Part shown: positions 36,920 to 47,177 of the stretch, one piece after another
Layout: every line of letters starts with the position of its first letter
Numbering within the stretch: position 1 is the stretch's first letter
NCBI GenBank assembly: GCA_020437395.1
Contig: JAGQWJ010000006.1
Span: 1 to 64,000 of the forward strand
DNA from: Ignavibacteriota bacterium
GTDB taxonomy: Bacteria > Bacteroidota > Ignavibacteria > Kapaibacteriales > UBA2268
DNA: 64,000 bases
Reading direction: 5' to 3'
Notes under the pieces: model-generated
The model's database searches: none
What the model was told of the DNA's origin: nothing
The model's input: the letters and a program-made list of their open reading frames with translations, nothing else
Translations under genes and position numbers: made by a program

Positions 36920-38455
36920 ATGTCAAATGTACATGAGTTAAATGGAAATAATCTGACCATAGATGCAATAGTTGATATAGCAAGAAACAATGCAAAAGTC
37001 AAGATTTCGGACGAAAGTAAAGAAAAAATCATCAAATGTCGTAAATTCTTAGAATCAAAAATAGATTCAAAAGAAGTGATGTATGGTGTAAACACTGGGA
37101 TAGGTGAATTTTCTGAGATTGTTTTAAATGATGAACAATTAGAATTATTTCAAAAGAATCTCATTTACAACCACTCTGCTGGAATTGGAGACCCAGCTCC
37201 AATTGAATATGTAAGAGGAGCTTTAGCAGGAAGAATAAACGTTCATTCCAATGGTCATAGCGGTTGTAGATTAGAAATAACTCAGACAATAGTTGATATG
37301 TTAAATAAAGGAGTAACACCATTTGTTTGTCAAAAAGGTTCAGTAGGGGCTAGTGGCGATTTGGCACCAATGGCTCAAGCTGCATTATTGATGCTTGGTG
37401 AAGGTCAAGCGTATTATCAAGGTGAACTACTTCCAGGTAAAGTGGCATTTGAACGAGCTGGTATTCCTATACCTGGACTAAAAGCTCGAGATGGTCTTGC
37501 TTTCATTAATGGTTCAAATTTACTAACTGCAATGAGTGCAATCCACTTATATGATTTCAAGAAGTTAATAAAACATGCAGAAATTGCTGCCGCAATGTCA
37601 TTGGAAGCATTGATGGCAAATATGAAACCTTACAGTAAAAAGTTGCATGAAGTAAGAGGTTTTCAAGGTGCTGTTAAGAGTGCGATATCAATTAGAAAAT
37701 GCTTAGAAGGTAGCGATTTGATAACTGGTAAAATAAAAACTAAAGTGCAAGATGCTTATTCTATGCGTTCAAGCCCACAAGTAATAGGTACTGCTAGAGA
37801 TTCGATTAGATGGGCTCAAGAACAAGTCGAAATAGAGCTTAATGGAGTTGGGGATAACCCAATATTTTTCCCTGACGATAATGAAGTTCTATCTGGTGCT
37901 AATTTCCAAGGTTCGCCAGTATCATTACCAATGGACTCAGCTGGGGCTGCAATTACTATGGTATCTGTACTTTCTGAGCGTAGATTAAACAGATTGCTAA
38001 ATCCAGCTCTAAGTCAAGGTTTACCTAGTTTTTTAACAGATAAAGCTGGTTTATATAGTGGTTTAATGCTAAGTCAATATACTGCAGATACATTAATTGT
38101 TGAACAAAGAATCCTATCAACGCCTGCATCTGTTCAATCTATTCCAGCTGCTGCGGATCAAGAAGACTTCGTATCAATGGGAATGAATACTGCATTAAAA
38201 AATAAACAGATTCTAGAAAATGCACAAAGCGTTATTGGAATCGAATTTTTCGCAGCTGCACAAGCATTAGATTTTAGAGATTTTAATTACGGTCAAGGTG
38301 TCACAAAAGCATATCAAGTAATCAGAAAATATATAGAGTACTTAGACGAAGATAGACCACTCTATAATGATCATAATACAATAACTGAGTTAGTTAGATC
38401 GAATGAAATACTTGAATCTGTAGAATCTGTAATTGGTGATTTGGATATTGAGTAA
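36920..38455 (+). CDS. hutH: Aromatic amino acid ammonia-lyase, probably histidine ammonia-lyase
   Basis: A 511-residue MIO enzyme of the HAL/PAL/TAL family. The self-made MIO group forms from A144-S145-G146 in GSVGASGDLAPMAQ; the base tyrosine is in MYGVNTGIGEF (Y55). Specificity positions are N84-H85 (IYNHSAG): histidine lyases have Ser-His, tyrosine lyases His-Leu, so His85 favours histidine while Asn84 is unusual. VEQ in QYTADTLIVEQ keeps the HAL-type glutamate. hutU, hutI and hutG are absent. It is 13 bases after the amidase and overlaps the uracil-DNA glycosylase gene. Confidence 0.75.
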   Translation: MSNVHELNGNNLTIDAIVDIARNNAKVKISDESKEKIIKCRKFLESKIDSKEVMYGVNTGIGEFSEIVLNDEQLELFQKNLIYNHSAGIGDPAPIEYVRGALAGRINVHSNGHSGCRLEITQTIVDMLNKGVTPFVCQKGSVGASGDLAPMAQAALLMLGEGQAYYQGELLPGKVAFERAGIPIPGLKARDGLAFINGSNLLTAMSAIHLYDFKKLIKHAEIAAAMSLEALMANMKPYSKKLHEVRGFQGAVKSAISIRKCLEGSDLITGKIKTKVQDAYSMRSSPQVIGTARDSIRWAQEQVEIELNGVGDNPIFFPDDNEVLSGANFQGSPVSLPMDSAGAAITMVSVLSERRLNRLLNPALSQGLPSFLTDKAGLYSGLMLSQYTADTLIVEQRILSTPASVQSIPAAADQEDFVSMGMNTALKNKQILENAQSVIGIEFFAAAQALDFRDFNYGQGVTKAYQVIRKYIEYLDEDRPLYNDHNTITELVRSNEILESVESVIGDLDIE

Positions 38456-39266
38456 TTTAAAACAAGACATATTGAATTATTTTGAAAGACAAAAAGTATT
38501 TGGTGACAATATCTTTTTTGAAAGCAGTGACATTGATTTTAAGATAGAAAAAAATCTAAGTAGGAATGATATGCCCAAAAGAAGCAAAGCAGTAGAGAAA
38601 ATTGATGACAATTCTAAAAAATCAATATCAGAAGTTGAATCTAACACAAAAAATAAGACTACCCCAAATGTTTCGATTAAAATTGATGATAATTCTGTTA
38701 ATAAGAACTGGAAAGATGCTGCAACATTGGATGTTTTATATAATGATATTCATAATTGTTTGAGATGTGAACTTGGAGCTACTCGGAATAAATTCGTTTT
38801 TGGAAAAGGTAACCCAAATGCTGATTTATTGATAATAGGAGAAGCTCCAGGTAGAGATGAGGATTCTCAAGGAGAGCCATTCGTAGGTAGATCTGGGAAA
38901 TTACTAACAAGTATCTTAGAATCGATTCAACTTTCAAGAAATGATGTGTATATAGCTAATATTATTAAGTGTAGGCCCCCAAACAATAGAAAGCCATCAA
39001 CAAAAGAAGTGGATACATGTGAAGTTTATCTACATAAGCAAATTGAGTTGATAAATCCGAAATACATATTAGCACTTGGACTTACTGCAGCGGATACTTT
39101 GCTCAAAGAAAAAAATATTATGAAAGATATAAGAGGAAAGATTTTAGATTATCGCGGAAAAAAATTGATGATTACTTATCACCCTTCTGCACTACTAAGA
39201 AATCCAAACTTCAAAAGACCAGTTTGGGAAGATATGAAAATATTAAAATCACTACTTTCTGAATAA
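38448..39266 (+). CDS. Type-4 uracil-DNA glycosylase
   Basis: A protein of about 272 residues with the family 4 iron-sulfur uracil-DNA glycosylase domain (about residues 95-270). It has the active-site GEAPGRDEDSQGEPFVG block, the HPSALLR motif, and four cysteines for a 4Fe-4S cluster (CLRCELG; then one in KCRPPNNRKPS and one in VDTCEVYL). It removes uracil from DNA. The first 90 residues are a Lys/Ser/Asn-rich, probably disordered extension. There is no ATG: TTG at 38448 with GGTGAT upstream is preferred, but TTG at 38433 is also in frame. All overlap the end of the lyase gene. Confidence 0.88.
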   Translation: MSNLKQDILNYFERQKVFGDNIFFESSDIDFKIEKNLSRNDMPKRSKAVEKIDDNSKKSISEVESNTKNKTTPNVSIKIDDNSVNKNWKDAATLDVLYNDIHNCLRCELGATRNKFVFGKGNPNADLLIIGEAPGRDEDSQGEPFVGRSGKLLTSILESIQLSRNDVYIANIIKCRPPNNRKPSTKEVDTCEVYLHKQIELINPKYILALGLTAADTLLKEKNIMKDIRGKILDYRGKKLMITYHPSALLRNPNFKRPVWEDMKILKSLLSE

Positions 39267-39267
39267 A

Positions 39268-40500
39268 TTATTCGTAACGTAAGGCATCAATCGGATCAAG
39301 ACTTGCAGCCCTAAAAGCTGGATAAAGACCAGAGACTAATCCTAATATTGTAGTAATTGTGATACTTATTATCATCCAATCAATAGGAATAGTTACTTTT
39401 AATCCAAGGAAATAACTAATCATAGATGACATTAAAAATCCTAATGCGATACCTATTAAACCACCTATTAACGTAATTGTCATTGTCTCAACAAGAAATT
39501 GCATAGTTATCCAAAATCTTCGTGCACCAAGAGCTTTTCTAAGTCCAATCTCTCTTGTTCTTTCTTTTATTGCAACTAACATTATGTTTGTTATTCCAAC
39601 TCCAGCAGCTGCAAGAGCAAAAAAACCAGCTAACAAACCGAAATAAGTTAAATATCCAGTTAATCCCGAGAATTGTTGTGTGATTGACTCATTGGTTTCT
39701 ATTTCAAAACTATTTTCAGCTCCGGGTTGATCGCTTCTTAATGTACGTAGAGCTCCGATTGTTTCATCCAATACATACGGAAAAGACTCTTTGCTAAATG
39801 CTTTTATACTTATATCAAGAGATTCCCACCAATTGCTATAATATTTATTAAATCGTGTGATAGGTATTATAACTTGATTATCCTGACTTTTACCAAGAAT
39901 AGCTCCTTTTTCATCTAATACACCAATTACTTCAAATTTTTGTTTGCCAATTTTTATTTGTTTTCCAATTGGATCAATTCCTTTGAACAACTTATTGAAA
40001 ACATCGTTTCCTATTACTGCGACATTTCTGTCATATTCAACATCTGCTTCAGTTATCGGTCTTCCTTTGGGCACATCTCTATTGTTGATATTGAAATAAA
40101 CTTCATTGGTTCCTTGGAGAGTTACGTCGGGATCAGTTTCAAATTCAGAATATTTAATAGTCATATTACTTTGGTTTGACTCAACACTAACAAATGCCAT
40201 ATCCCCTATTTTATTTTTTAATTTGGAATATTGTTTATAATTGATTCTTTCCCTTTTTCTGTACTTTCTCCAAGAATCATGACCTGTTTGAACTGAAGGT
40301 GTTCTGGTAATTTTAAATGAATTTTCACCTAGATTTGCCATTTCAGTTTCAACAGTATTATCGAATGATGAAACTAATGAACCAGAACCCATAATAGCAA
40401 ATACTCCGATTGCTACACTTAACAAAGTAAGGAATGACCTCAATTTATGAATAAAAATCGAATTTATTGCCATTCTTATGCTTTCAAACAGGTTCATCAA
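39268..40500 (-). CDS. ABC transporter permease (MacB/FtsX type), second
   Basis: A 410-residue permease: helix near residue 20-42, a large periplasmic MacB-type core domain (about 45-265), and three helices in the C-terminal FtsX domain with TNIMLVAIKERTREIGLRKALGA and the final RAASLDPIDALRYE. It overlaps the other permease by 4 bases, and the pair probably forms a heterodimer on the ATPase at 41754. It is last in the long operon; there is no terminator hairpin at 39267, where it converges with the glycosylase gene. Confidence 0.93.
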   Translation of the reverse strand: MMNLFESIRMAINSIFIHKLRSFLTLLSVAIGVFAIMGSGSLVSSFDNTVETEMANLGENSFKITRTPSVQTGHDSWRKYRKRERINYKQYSKLKNKIGDMAFVSVESNQSNMTIKYSEFETDPDVTLQGTNEVYFNINNRDVPKGRPITEADVEYDRNVAVIGNDVFNKLFKGIDPIGKQIKIGKQKFEVIGVLDEKGAILGKSQDNQVIIPITRFNKYYSNWWESLDISIKAFSKESFPYVLDETIGALRTLRSDQPGAENSFEIETNESITQQFSGLTGYLTYFGLLAGFFALAAAGVGITNIMLVAIKERTREIGLRKALGARRFWITMQFLVETMTITLIGGLIGIALGFLMSSMISYFLGLKVTIPIDWMIISITITTILGLVSGLYPAFRAASLDPIDALRYE

Positions 40501-41747
40501 TCAAACCTCAATGCTTCTACTGGATTCAATCTTGCTGCTCTTATTGCTGGTATTAAACCTGCTAATAGTCCTACAAAAATAGATACAACTGTTGATATTA
40601 TAAAAAGTTCTGTAGGTAGGACTGGAAGCAGAAAACTAACTTCTGGAAAATAATCAGGTAAATATGTTGCAGCAAAGTAAGCTATTGCAGAACACATTAC
40701 AAGTGAAAGTATTGCTCCCATTAGACAGAGGAAAGAAGATTCGATTAGGAATTGAAGCCAAATAGATCGTTTTTTTGCACCTAAGGATTTTCTAATTCCA
40801 ATTTCTTTTGTTCTTTCAGTAACAGTCACGAACATTATATTCATTATTCCTATTATTCCAACAATAAACGCTAATGAAGTCATAACAATACCAATCATAT
40901 AGACATTAAGTCTTAAAGTCTCAATTGATTTCTCAAATGCCTTAGTTTCATTAATCGAAAAATCATTTGGTTCATTCGGTTTCAGATTTCTAATAATCCT
41001 CATCAAACCAATCGTTTCGGTTCTTACTTCATCAAGATTATTATCTACCCCTGCTTTTATACCTATAGACATTGATTTTTTATCTACATCCCAAATTGCA
41101 GAATATTTTTTTAGAGGTATAAACATTTGTCTATCAATAAAATCGAAAAACATAGTTCCCCTTTTCTTTACAACCCCAATTACTCTTAATGGCCTACCGT
41201 TTAGCTTAATCGTTTTCCCTAAGGGATTCTCACCTTTAAATATAGTAGCATAGACTAAGTGCCCTATTACTATTACATTAGAACCAAATTCTTCTTCAAA
41301 CTCATTAAAATAGCGTCCTAATAATAAATTACCTACAGGTGTAAATGCATTTTCTGCAGTTGTTCCAACGGCTGTCATACCTTGATAAACTTCCCCATCA
41401 TATTCAATGTTTGTACCCCATTGATTTATATTAGGTATCACATATTCAGCACTTCCGTGAAGTTTTCTTAGTTGCTCTGCTTGTTTTTGAGTTATATTCT
41501 TTCTATTTCTTACACTTCTCCAATTGTCATTACCTGTCCAGTCCCATTTATCAATATAAAGCATATCAGTCCCAATGATAGAGAAAGTATCTTGCATAGC
41601 TTTATCAAGTCCACCTAATAGCCAACCCATCATTATAACAATTGAAATACCAATAACTACACCCAAAGAAGCAAGAAAAGCTCTAAGCTTATTTGTTCTA
41701 AGTGCTTCAAAAGAAAGTAGTATTGATTCTTTTATTTCGTAAAGCAT
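40497..41747 (-). CDS. ABC transporter permease (MacB/FtsX type), first
   Basis: A 416-residue permease with the same plan as its downstream partner: N-terminal helix (about 20-42), periplasmic core (about 45-275), FtsX domain with NIMFVTVTERTKEIGIRKSLGA and ending RAARLNPVEALRFD. The two are paralogues by gene duplication. It starts 6 bases after the ATPase. With the HlyD adaptor and TolC it would make a MacAB-TolC-like tripartite pump driven from the periplasm. Confidence 0.93.
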   Translation of the reverse strand: MLYEIKESILLSFEALRTNKLRAFLASLGVVIGISIVIMMGWLLGGLDKAMQDTFSIIGTDMLYIDKWDWTGNDNWRSVRNRKNITQKQAEQLRKLHGSAEYVIPNINQWGTNIEYDGEVYQGMTAVGTTAENAFTPVGNLLLGRYFNEFEEEFGSNVIVIGHLVYATIFKGENPLGKTIKLNGRPLRVIGVVKKRGTMFFDFIDRQMFIPLKKYSAIWDVDKKSMSIGIKAGVDNNLDEVRTETIGLMRIIRNLKPNEPNDFSINETKAFEKSIETLRLNVYMIGIVMTSLAFIVGIIGIMNIMFVTVTERTKEIGIRKSLGAKKRSIWLQFLIESSFLCLMGAILSLVMCSAIAYFAATYLPDYFPEVSFLLPVLPTELFIISTVVSIFVGLLAGLIPAIRAARLNPVEALRFD

Positions 41748-41753
41748 TTGTGA

Positions 41754-42458
41754 TTAAAATTTAACTTGATTGTTATTGATTTCGTCAGACTCTATTAATC
41801 CATCTCTTAATCTAATTATTCTCTTTGCATGCAAAGCTATTTCTTCTTCATGAGTTACTAAAATTATAGTATTTCCCGACTCCCACAATGTTTGAAAAAG
41901 TCGCATTATATCGTTACCAGTTTTTGAGTCTAAGTTACCTGTTGGTTCATCAGCTAAGATTATTGAAGGTGATGTAACAAGTGCCCTAGCAATTGCTACT
42001 CTTTGTCTTTGCCCACCAGATAATTCATTTGGTTTATGTTCCATTCTATCTTCAAGACCCACACTTCTTAGAGCTTCTTCAGCTTTTTCAATTCTTTCAT
42101 ATTTTTTTATTCCAGAATAAACTAGTGGTAATTCTATATTCTTTAGTGCAGTTGCACGTGGTAAAAGATTGAAAGTTTGGAATACGAAACCGATTTCCCT
42201 GTTTCTAATTTCAGCTAATTCATTGTCATTTAATTCACGTACATTAGTATTATTGAAGAAGTAAGTACCACTGCTAGGAGTATCAAGACACCCCAAAATA
42301 TTCATCAATGTTGATTTACCTGAACCAGATGGACCCATTAGGGCGACATATTCATTTTCATTAATTGTTACAGTTATATCTCTGAGTGCATGAACTAGCT
42401 GCGAACCCATTTGATAAATTTTACTTATGTTCTTTATATCAATAATTGGCTTTGACAT
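41754..42458 (-). CDS. ABC transporter ATP-binding protein (LolD/MacB type)
   Basis: A 234-residue ATPase. Walker [11 protein letters not shown]-loop [10 protein letters not shown], signature [15 protein letters not shown], Walker [12 protein letters not shown] and H-loop VTHE are all intact. This subgroup powers FtsX-type permeases in mechanotransmission. Its ATG overlaps the adaptor's TAA by one base. Confidence 0.95.
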   Translation of the reverse strand: MSKPIIDIKNISKIYQMGSQLVHALRDITVTINENEYVALMGPSGSGKSTLMNILGCLDTPSSGTYFFNNTNVRELNDNELAEIRNREIGFVFQTFNLLPRATALKNIELPLVYSGIKKYERIEKAEEALRSVGLEDRMEHKPNELSGGQRQRVAIARALVTSPSIILADEPTGNLDSKTGNDIMRLFQTLWESGNTIILVTHEEEIALHAKRIIRLRDGLIESDEINNNQVKF

Positions 42459-43738
42459 TATCTGCTACCAACATTTTTCTTACCTGATCTTGTACTTTCT
42501 CTTTTTATTTTTGCGCCATCATATAACTCTTTGCTTATTGCCGAGAAACTTCCTGTTACTATTTCTTCCCCCTCTTTCAGCCCAGTTTTGATTTCAATAA
42601 AACCACCATCACTTATTCCTGTCTCAACATTAGCAGCAATTACTTTATTACCTTCGGCAACGAAAACAATAGATTTTGGCTTATCTAATTCTGTTTTATT
42701 AGTTTTGTCAACTTTTGAAATTTTGGAATTGTCTTCCTCATTTCTTCCAGCCATATCTAATCTAACAGTAACTGACTGCAATGGAGCTGCAATAACGTTA
42801 TATCTAGTTTCAGTTTCAATATCAACATTGCAGCTCATACCCGGTCTCATTTTGGGGTCTATATCAAGAAGTCTAATTTTTACTTCGAAATTTGTAACTT
42901 GATCCTGAGATGCTTGAGATGAAATTTTAGCTGAATGTCCAATTTCTTTTACAATACCTTTGAATATTTTTTCTGGGAAAGCATCTATTTCAATACTTGC
43001 AGTATCACCTACATTAATCAAAACAATATCATTTTCATCAACATCTACTTTAGTATTCATTGTTGACAAATCAGATATCCGCATCATTTCTGTTCCCATA
43101 TTCTGTATTGTACCTAAAACTTTTTCTCCAACTTCTATATTTAAAGCCGTTACAATACCATCTATTGGTGATACAATTGTAGTTCTTGAAGCATTTTGTT
43201 GAATTTGTTTTAGTGAAGCTTTAGCTTGATTATATCTTGCAAGTGAATTTTGGTATTGACTTCTTGACTGGTCTAAAGTTGTTTTAGCTCTATCTAAGTC
43301 TTGTTTTGCAACATATTCCTTTTGATACAAATCTCTAATTCTACTGAATTCGTACTCAGCTCTTTCTAAAGATGATTTTTGATAATCAATATCTGTTTTT
43401 GAAGCATCGAGTGCCGCTTGATATTGATCTAGTTGAGTTTGAATAAGATCAGGTTTTATTTTCGCTAATAATTGACCTTTTTTAACTGTATCGCCTTCCA
43501 TAACTGGCAGTGAAATTATTTCACCGCTGGCTTCAGAAGAAATTTTAACTTCAGTTTCTGGTTGAAGATTACCTATTGCATTTACTTTTTGAGTTATTGT
43601 TCTTAGACTAACAGTATCTGTTCTAACGGGTATATCTAATGTTTTATCTTTTGATAGGAAATATGCGATAGCAGATATTGCAACTATAATAAAAAGAGTT
43701 AGTAATATTATTTTTCCTTTAGATTTTTTCTTTGCCAT
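42458..43738 (-). CDS. HlyD/MacA-type periplasmic adaptor
   Basis: A 426-residue membrane-fusion protein: N-terminal membrane anchor (about 8-26), barrel-sandwich hybrid/lipoyl halves ([25 protein letters not shown] and [18 protein letters not shown]), an alpha-hairpin between them (about 95-175), a beta barrel and a membrane-proximal domain. It bridges the ABC permeases to TolC. A Lys/Asn/Glu-rich loop at about 330-350 is specific to this protein. Confidence 0.93.
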   Translation of the reverse strand: MAKKKSKGKIILLTLFIIVAISAIAYFLSKDKTLDIPVRTDTVSLRTITQKVNAIGNLQPETEVKISSEASGEIISLPVMEGDTVKKGQLLAKIKPDLIQTQLDQYQAALDASKTDIDYQKSSLERAEYEFSRIRDLYQKEYVAKQDLDRAKTTLDQSRSQYQNSLARYNQAKASLKQIQQNASRTTIVSPIDGIVTALNIEVGEKVLGTIQNMGTEMMRISDLSTMNTKVDVDENDIVLINVGDTASIEIDAFPEKIFKGIVKEIGHSAKISSQASQDQVTNFEVKIRLLDIDPKMRPGMSCNVDIETETRYNVIAAPLQSVTVRLDMAGRNEEDNSKISKVDKTNKTELDKPKSIVFVAEGNKVIAANVETGISDGGFIEIKTGLKEGEEIVTGSFSAISKELYDGAKIKRESTRSGKKNVGSR

Positions 43739-43746
43739 TTTTTTTC

Positions 43747-44355
43747 CTAGTAATTTTTAATGTTTTCTTTAAAGTAAACTGCTGTTTTTGATATTTTATC
43801 ATGTAATGCTTGTCTTGTAGAACCGAGTGAAACTAAAGACCCTATAATAAATATTACTAAACCTAATACTGATAGATAAGTTATTAATACAGATTCTAAT
43901 AGAATTGCAATTATTGCTAAAATTGGAAATGAATATTTAATTAAATATCTGATTAGTAAATTCGATGTATTAGCCTCTGACCTATTCTCAGCGGCAATCC
44001 GAATCTTTAAGATGAGCTTACCAAGACTAAAGCCAAAAAACACTTCCGAAATATAATAAAGCAGTGTTACTATGAACATAATTGACAAAATATCTTTAAG
44101 ATATGGTATTACCAAATCCAAATTTTCTTGATTTTCAATAATACTTTCGAGAGCTTTCTCATCAAAGAAAAACGAATTGATGATAGTAACAATTATATAA
44201 GCCAAAACGACATCTATTATAAATGCTCCTAACCTTCTCCCAAATCCAACCCTGTAACCCAATTCATAATCATCTCCAAACTGGGATCTCATGTATTCAT
44301 CATGCTCTTGTGTTCCTTCTTGAGGAACGTCTGGTAAATTATAACCTTCATTCAT
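43747..44355 (-). CDS. RDD family membrane protein
   Basis: A 202-residue RDD-domain protein. RRLGAFIIDVVLAYIIV begins the domain with the Arg-Asp pair; SLGKLILKIRI and STRQALHDKISKTAVY are the later family blocks. Three or four helices. The N-terminal 35 residues are an acidic cytoplasmic tail. Function is unknown; some RDD proteins act in ion transport. It sits between tolC and the adaptor gene with gaps of 8-11 bases. Confidence 0.85.
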   Translation of the reverse strand: MNEGYNLPDVPQEGTQEHDEYMRSQFGDDYELGYRVGFGRRLGAFIIDVVLAYIIVTIINSFFFDEKALESIIENQENLDLVIPYLKDILSIMFIVTLLYYISEVFFGFSLGKLILKIRIAAENRSEANTSNLLIRYLIKYSFPILAIIAILLESVLITYLSVLGLVIFIIGSLVSLGSTRQALHDKISKTAVYFKENIKNY

Positions 44356-44366
44356 TAATTTATTCC

Positions 44367-45737
44367 TTATTGTTCCACACCGATTGCATACAATAATTCT
44401 CTTTTTGCTTTGAAATAATTATATGCTGCATTAACTTTATTCAATTGCGAATTAATAAATTGTGTATTCGATTTTTGTAGTTCTAGAAGTGTTGCTGCTC
44501 CAACTCTATATCTCTCTTTTGTACTTTCATTATTTTTAAGTGAAGACTGATATGATTTTTCAGATACTTGTAGTTGCTTTTGTGATATTTCAAGATTCAA
44601 AAGAGTAGTCTTTACTTCATTTCTTACTCTATTCTCCAATCTTTGTTTTTCTATTTCTGCTTGTTTTAGTTGCAACTCAGCATTTTGAACTTGTTGATCA
44701 GTCCTAAAATTATTAAAAATTGGGATATTCAGATTTAGTCCTACGGCAAAGTTACCTCTTGTATTAAATTCTGTAATCTCAGTGTTAGCCCATGTCCAAC
44801 CAGTGGAAGCTGATATATTAGGAAAATAGCTTCCCTCTACAGCTTTTTTGGCAGATTTAGCTGCGTTGCCACTCATATCGTAAGATTTTATATCATATCT
44901 ATTGTTCAAAGCTTTTCTAATTAACTCTCTTTCGTCATTGTGATTATTATAAAAACTATCTACATCCTTTTGTGTTACTTCCGAAGGAATACTATTTACA
45001 TCGAATTTTACATCTAAGTCAGGTGAAAGTCCCATTAATATCAGAAGATTTGCCTTGGAGTTGAATTGATTATTTTCTGCTGTTAATAATTCATATTCCA
45101 AATTACCGAGCTCTGCTTCCTGCGAGTATATTACTGGTAGAGCTGTAACCCCTGCCTTATATTGAGCTTTCATTTTTTCTAAGTCTATTTTACCAACTTC
45201 AATATTCTCTTTTCTAATTCTTACAATCTGAGAATTTCTTATTACTTCCGTAAACGCCCTATATATCTGTATTTTAATATCTCTTTTTAGTTGTTCCAAA
45301 TTGAATTTAACAGATTCTAGATTGTCCTTTGATGAAGAATAATTATACTCACGAGCGAAACCGTCAAAAAGAGTTAAACGAGCACCAGTACTTGCGTTAT
45401 ATCGGTTTGGATTTTGATTTGATTGGATTACCCTATCACCAAATACTAAAGATTGACTTAAATTGTTAAGTTGTCGATTATAGCCAATGTTTGCTGAAAT
45501 CGTCGGCAAATACTCACCGAAAGCACTTCTAAGTCCAGCTTCTGCTACATTTACTCTTTCTTCACTTATTAATAAATCAAAATTCTTTTCTAATGCTATA
45601 TTAATACATTCTTGTAAAGTAAGTGTTGCACCAGGTCCTGATATTTGTGAGATTAGACTAAAAGGAATAAATAAAAAGAGTAATATAAACTTCATCAATT
45701 CTGCCATATATTTTTTTACTGCTATTACGTATTTCAT
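44367..45737 (-). CDS. TolC-family outer-membrane channel
   Basis: A TolC-like protein of up to 456 residues, with the repeated helical hairpins of the family (LTLQECINIALEKNFDLLISEERV... and TLLELQKSNTQFINSQLNKVNAAYNYFKAKRELLYAIG). It forms the exit duct for the ABC pump. The signal peptide begins at an internal methionine, most naturally at 45695 (MKFILLFLFIPFSLISQ) or 45707; the ATG at 45737 would add a 14-residue lead. No Shine-Dalgarno decides. Confidence 0.92.
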   Translation of the reverse strand: MKYVIAVKKYMAELMKFILLFLFIPFSLISQISGPGATLTLQECINIALEKNFDLLISEERVNVAEAGLRSAFGEYLPTISANIGYNRQLNNLSQSLVFGDRVIQSNQNPNRYNASTGARLTLFDGFAREYNYSSSKDNLESVKFNLEQLKRDIKIQIYRAFTEVIRNSQIVRIRKENIEVGKIDLEKMKAQYKAGVTALPVIYSQEAELGNLEYELLTAENNQFNSKANLLILMGLSPDLDVKFDVNSIPSEVTQKDVDSFYNNHNDERELIRKALNNRYDIKSYDMSGNAAKSAKKAVEGSYFPNISASTGWTWANTEITEFNTRGNFAVGLNLNIPIFNNFRTDQQVQNAELQLKQAEIEKQRLENRVRNEVKTTLLNLEISQKQLQVSEKSYQSSLKNNESTKERYRVGAATLLELQKSNTQFINSQLNKVNAAYNYFKAKRELLYAIGVEQ

Positions 45738-45755
45738 ATTAATTAGTTACATCAT

Positions 45756-47177
45756 TTATCTTGGTGTATATCTCTTCAAAGTAGAAGATTGGCCATTTTT
45801 CTCAATAAGTTGTATTTCTATACTATTTATAGGTTTGTCAAGTCTTTCACTTTCAAATGTTTGGAATAGAAAGCCATCATCATAGTAACTTTTTCCAATG
45901 ATATCACTAAATTTCAAATTAGCACTATTTTTCACTTTCATTACATAGTTTTTACCTTTTTGTAAACTAAAAGACTTAGTTTTAATTAGTATTCTGTTGT
46001 CTTTTATTTCTATATACTCTACAACTGGTTTAGGAGTTCTTTTAATCAACAATTGGTAACTATCTAATCTTTTATTTTCGATGTACCTAGTAAGAGTCAA
46101 ATTCGAACCTAACATTTCTTCGGTTGGAGTGAAACTGAATTGACTATTATTGAATCTTTTCTCATAGTTATTATCAGATTTTATTACACTGTATGAACTA
46201 AGAGTTGTACTTGATTCTAACTTTGTATTAATATTATAACTTTCACCTACATACATAACATCAGGAATATTTGGGGCTACTCTCGGAGAAGGTATTACCA
46301 AAAAGTCAAAAGAAAACTCAGAGTTATCTACTTTTCTTTTTATGGAAACATTCACTTTCATTGTGTCATAAGTAGGTGACATACCAGAAAATACAAAATA
46401 GTTTCCTTCAGAAGATTCGAACTTTGCTGTTCCACCTAATAAAGAGTCACCTTCAATTCTTACTTTAGGAGGCCCAACCAAATCATCAATTGAACTAATA
46501 TTATAAATACGTACAAAGTTTTTCCATTCATTATCAGCAAATGTTATAATTGGATTTCTACTAACTTTTGCATCCATTTCTGATAGATTAGTAGGTAATG
46601 AAAGAGGAGTATTAAAAAATAAAAAATCATTATTCAGTGAATCGTTCTGATTTGATACCAAATCTTCTTCTGTAACTTGATTTAAAAATAAGGAGTTCAA
46701 TGTAAACTGTGTTGAGGAAGTTTTAGAATGACCATTTTTTTCAATTATAGCTGTCAATTTAACTAAATAAGTTGAGTTGTAATCAAAATTAAAATCCGGA
46801 TTCCATCTGAAATCAATATAATTATCTTGTAAATTCTCGGTTATCTTAAATTGTTCTTTTGAATTATTTAATTCATTGATTTCTACTGTTTCTCCCCTGT
46901 TTACATCACTTATTGTGTATGTAAAATCAATATTATCATATTTACCATCGAAAAATATCTTGTTAACGGAATCAAATCTAACAATTCTATTAGTTCCATT
47001 CTTTTTTAACATTCTCAGATTTAGAACCGTTTTTTCAGGGACTAAGCGTATATCAATTCTAGAAGTGCTATTATCAACATCAACCTTTTTCTTACTATCA
47101 GGTAGAATTAATATAAGAGCAGCAAGATAAAGAATAAAATATATTTCTACTTTAGTTCTTTTTTTCTTTTGTGTCAT
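45756..47177 (-). CDS. GldM/PorM-like single-helix periplasmic motor partner (divergent)
   Basis: A 473-residue protein with one N-terminal helix (about 10-26) after a basic tail, then an all-beta periplasmic region of probable Ig-like domains. The start KKRTKVEIYFILYLAALILIL can be laid over the GldM start, with R7 on the arginine that in GldM meets the GldL glutamate. IPSPRVAPNIPDVMYVGE (about 280-297) resembles a domain linker. It lacks the helical D1 domain of true GldM and is about 50 residues shorter. It overlaps the GldL-like gene by 26 bases, in the GldL-then-GldM order. Sequence similarity outside the helix is not evident, so this call is inference; otherwise it is an unrecognised membrane-anchored protein. 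Confidence 0.5.
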   Translation of the reverse strand: MTQKKKRTKVEIYFILYLAALILILPDSKKKVDVDNSTSRIDIRLVPEKTVLNLRMLKKNGTNRIVRFDSVNKIFFDGKYDNIDFTYTISDVNRGETVEINELNNSKEQFKITENLQDNYIDFRWNPDFNFDYNSTYLVKLTAIIEKNGHSKTSSTQFTLNSLFLNQVTEEDLVSNQNDSLNNDFLFFNTPLSLPTNLSEMDAKVSRNPIITFADNEWKNFVRIYNISSIDDLVGPPKVRIEGDSLLGGTAKFESSEGNYFVFSGMSPTYDTMKVNVSIKRKVDNSEFSFDFLVIPSPRVAPNIPDVMYVGESYNINTKLESSTTLSSYSVIKSDNNYEKRFNNSQFSFTPTEEMLGSNLTLTRYIENKRLDSYQLLIKRTPKPVVEYIEIKDNRILIKTKSFSLQKGKNYVMKVKNSANLKFSDIIGKSYYDDGFLFQTFESERLDKPINSIEIQLIEKNGQSSTLKRYTPR

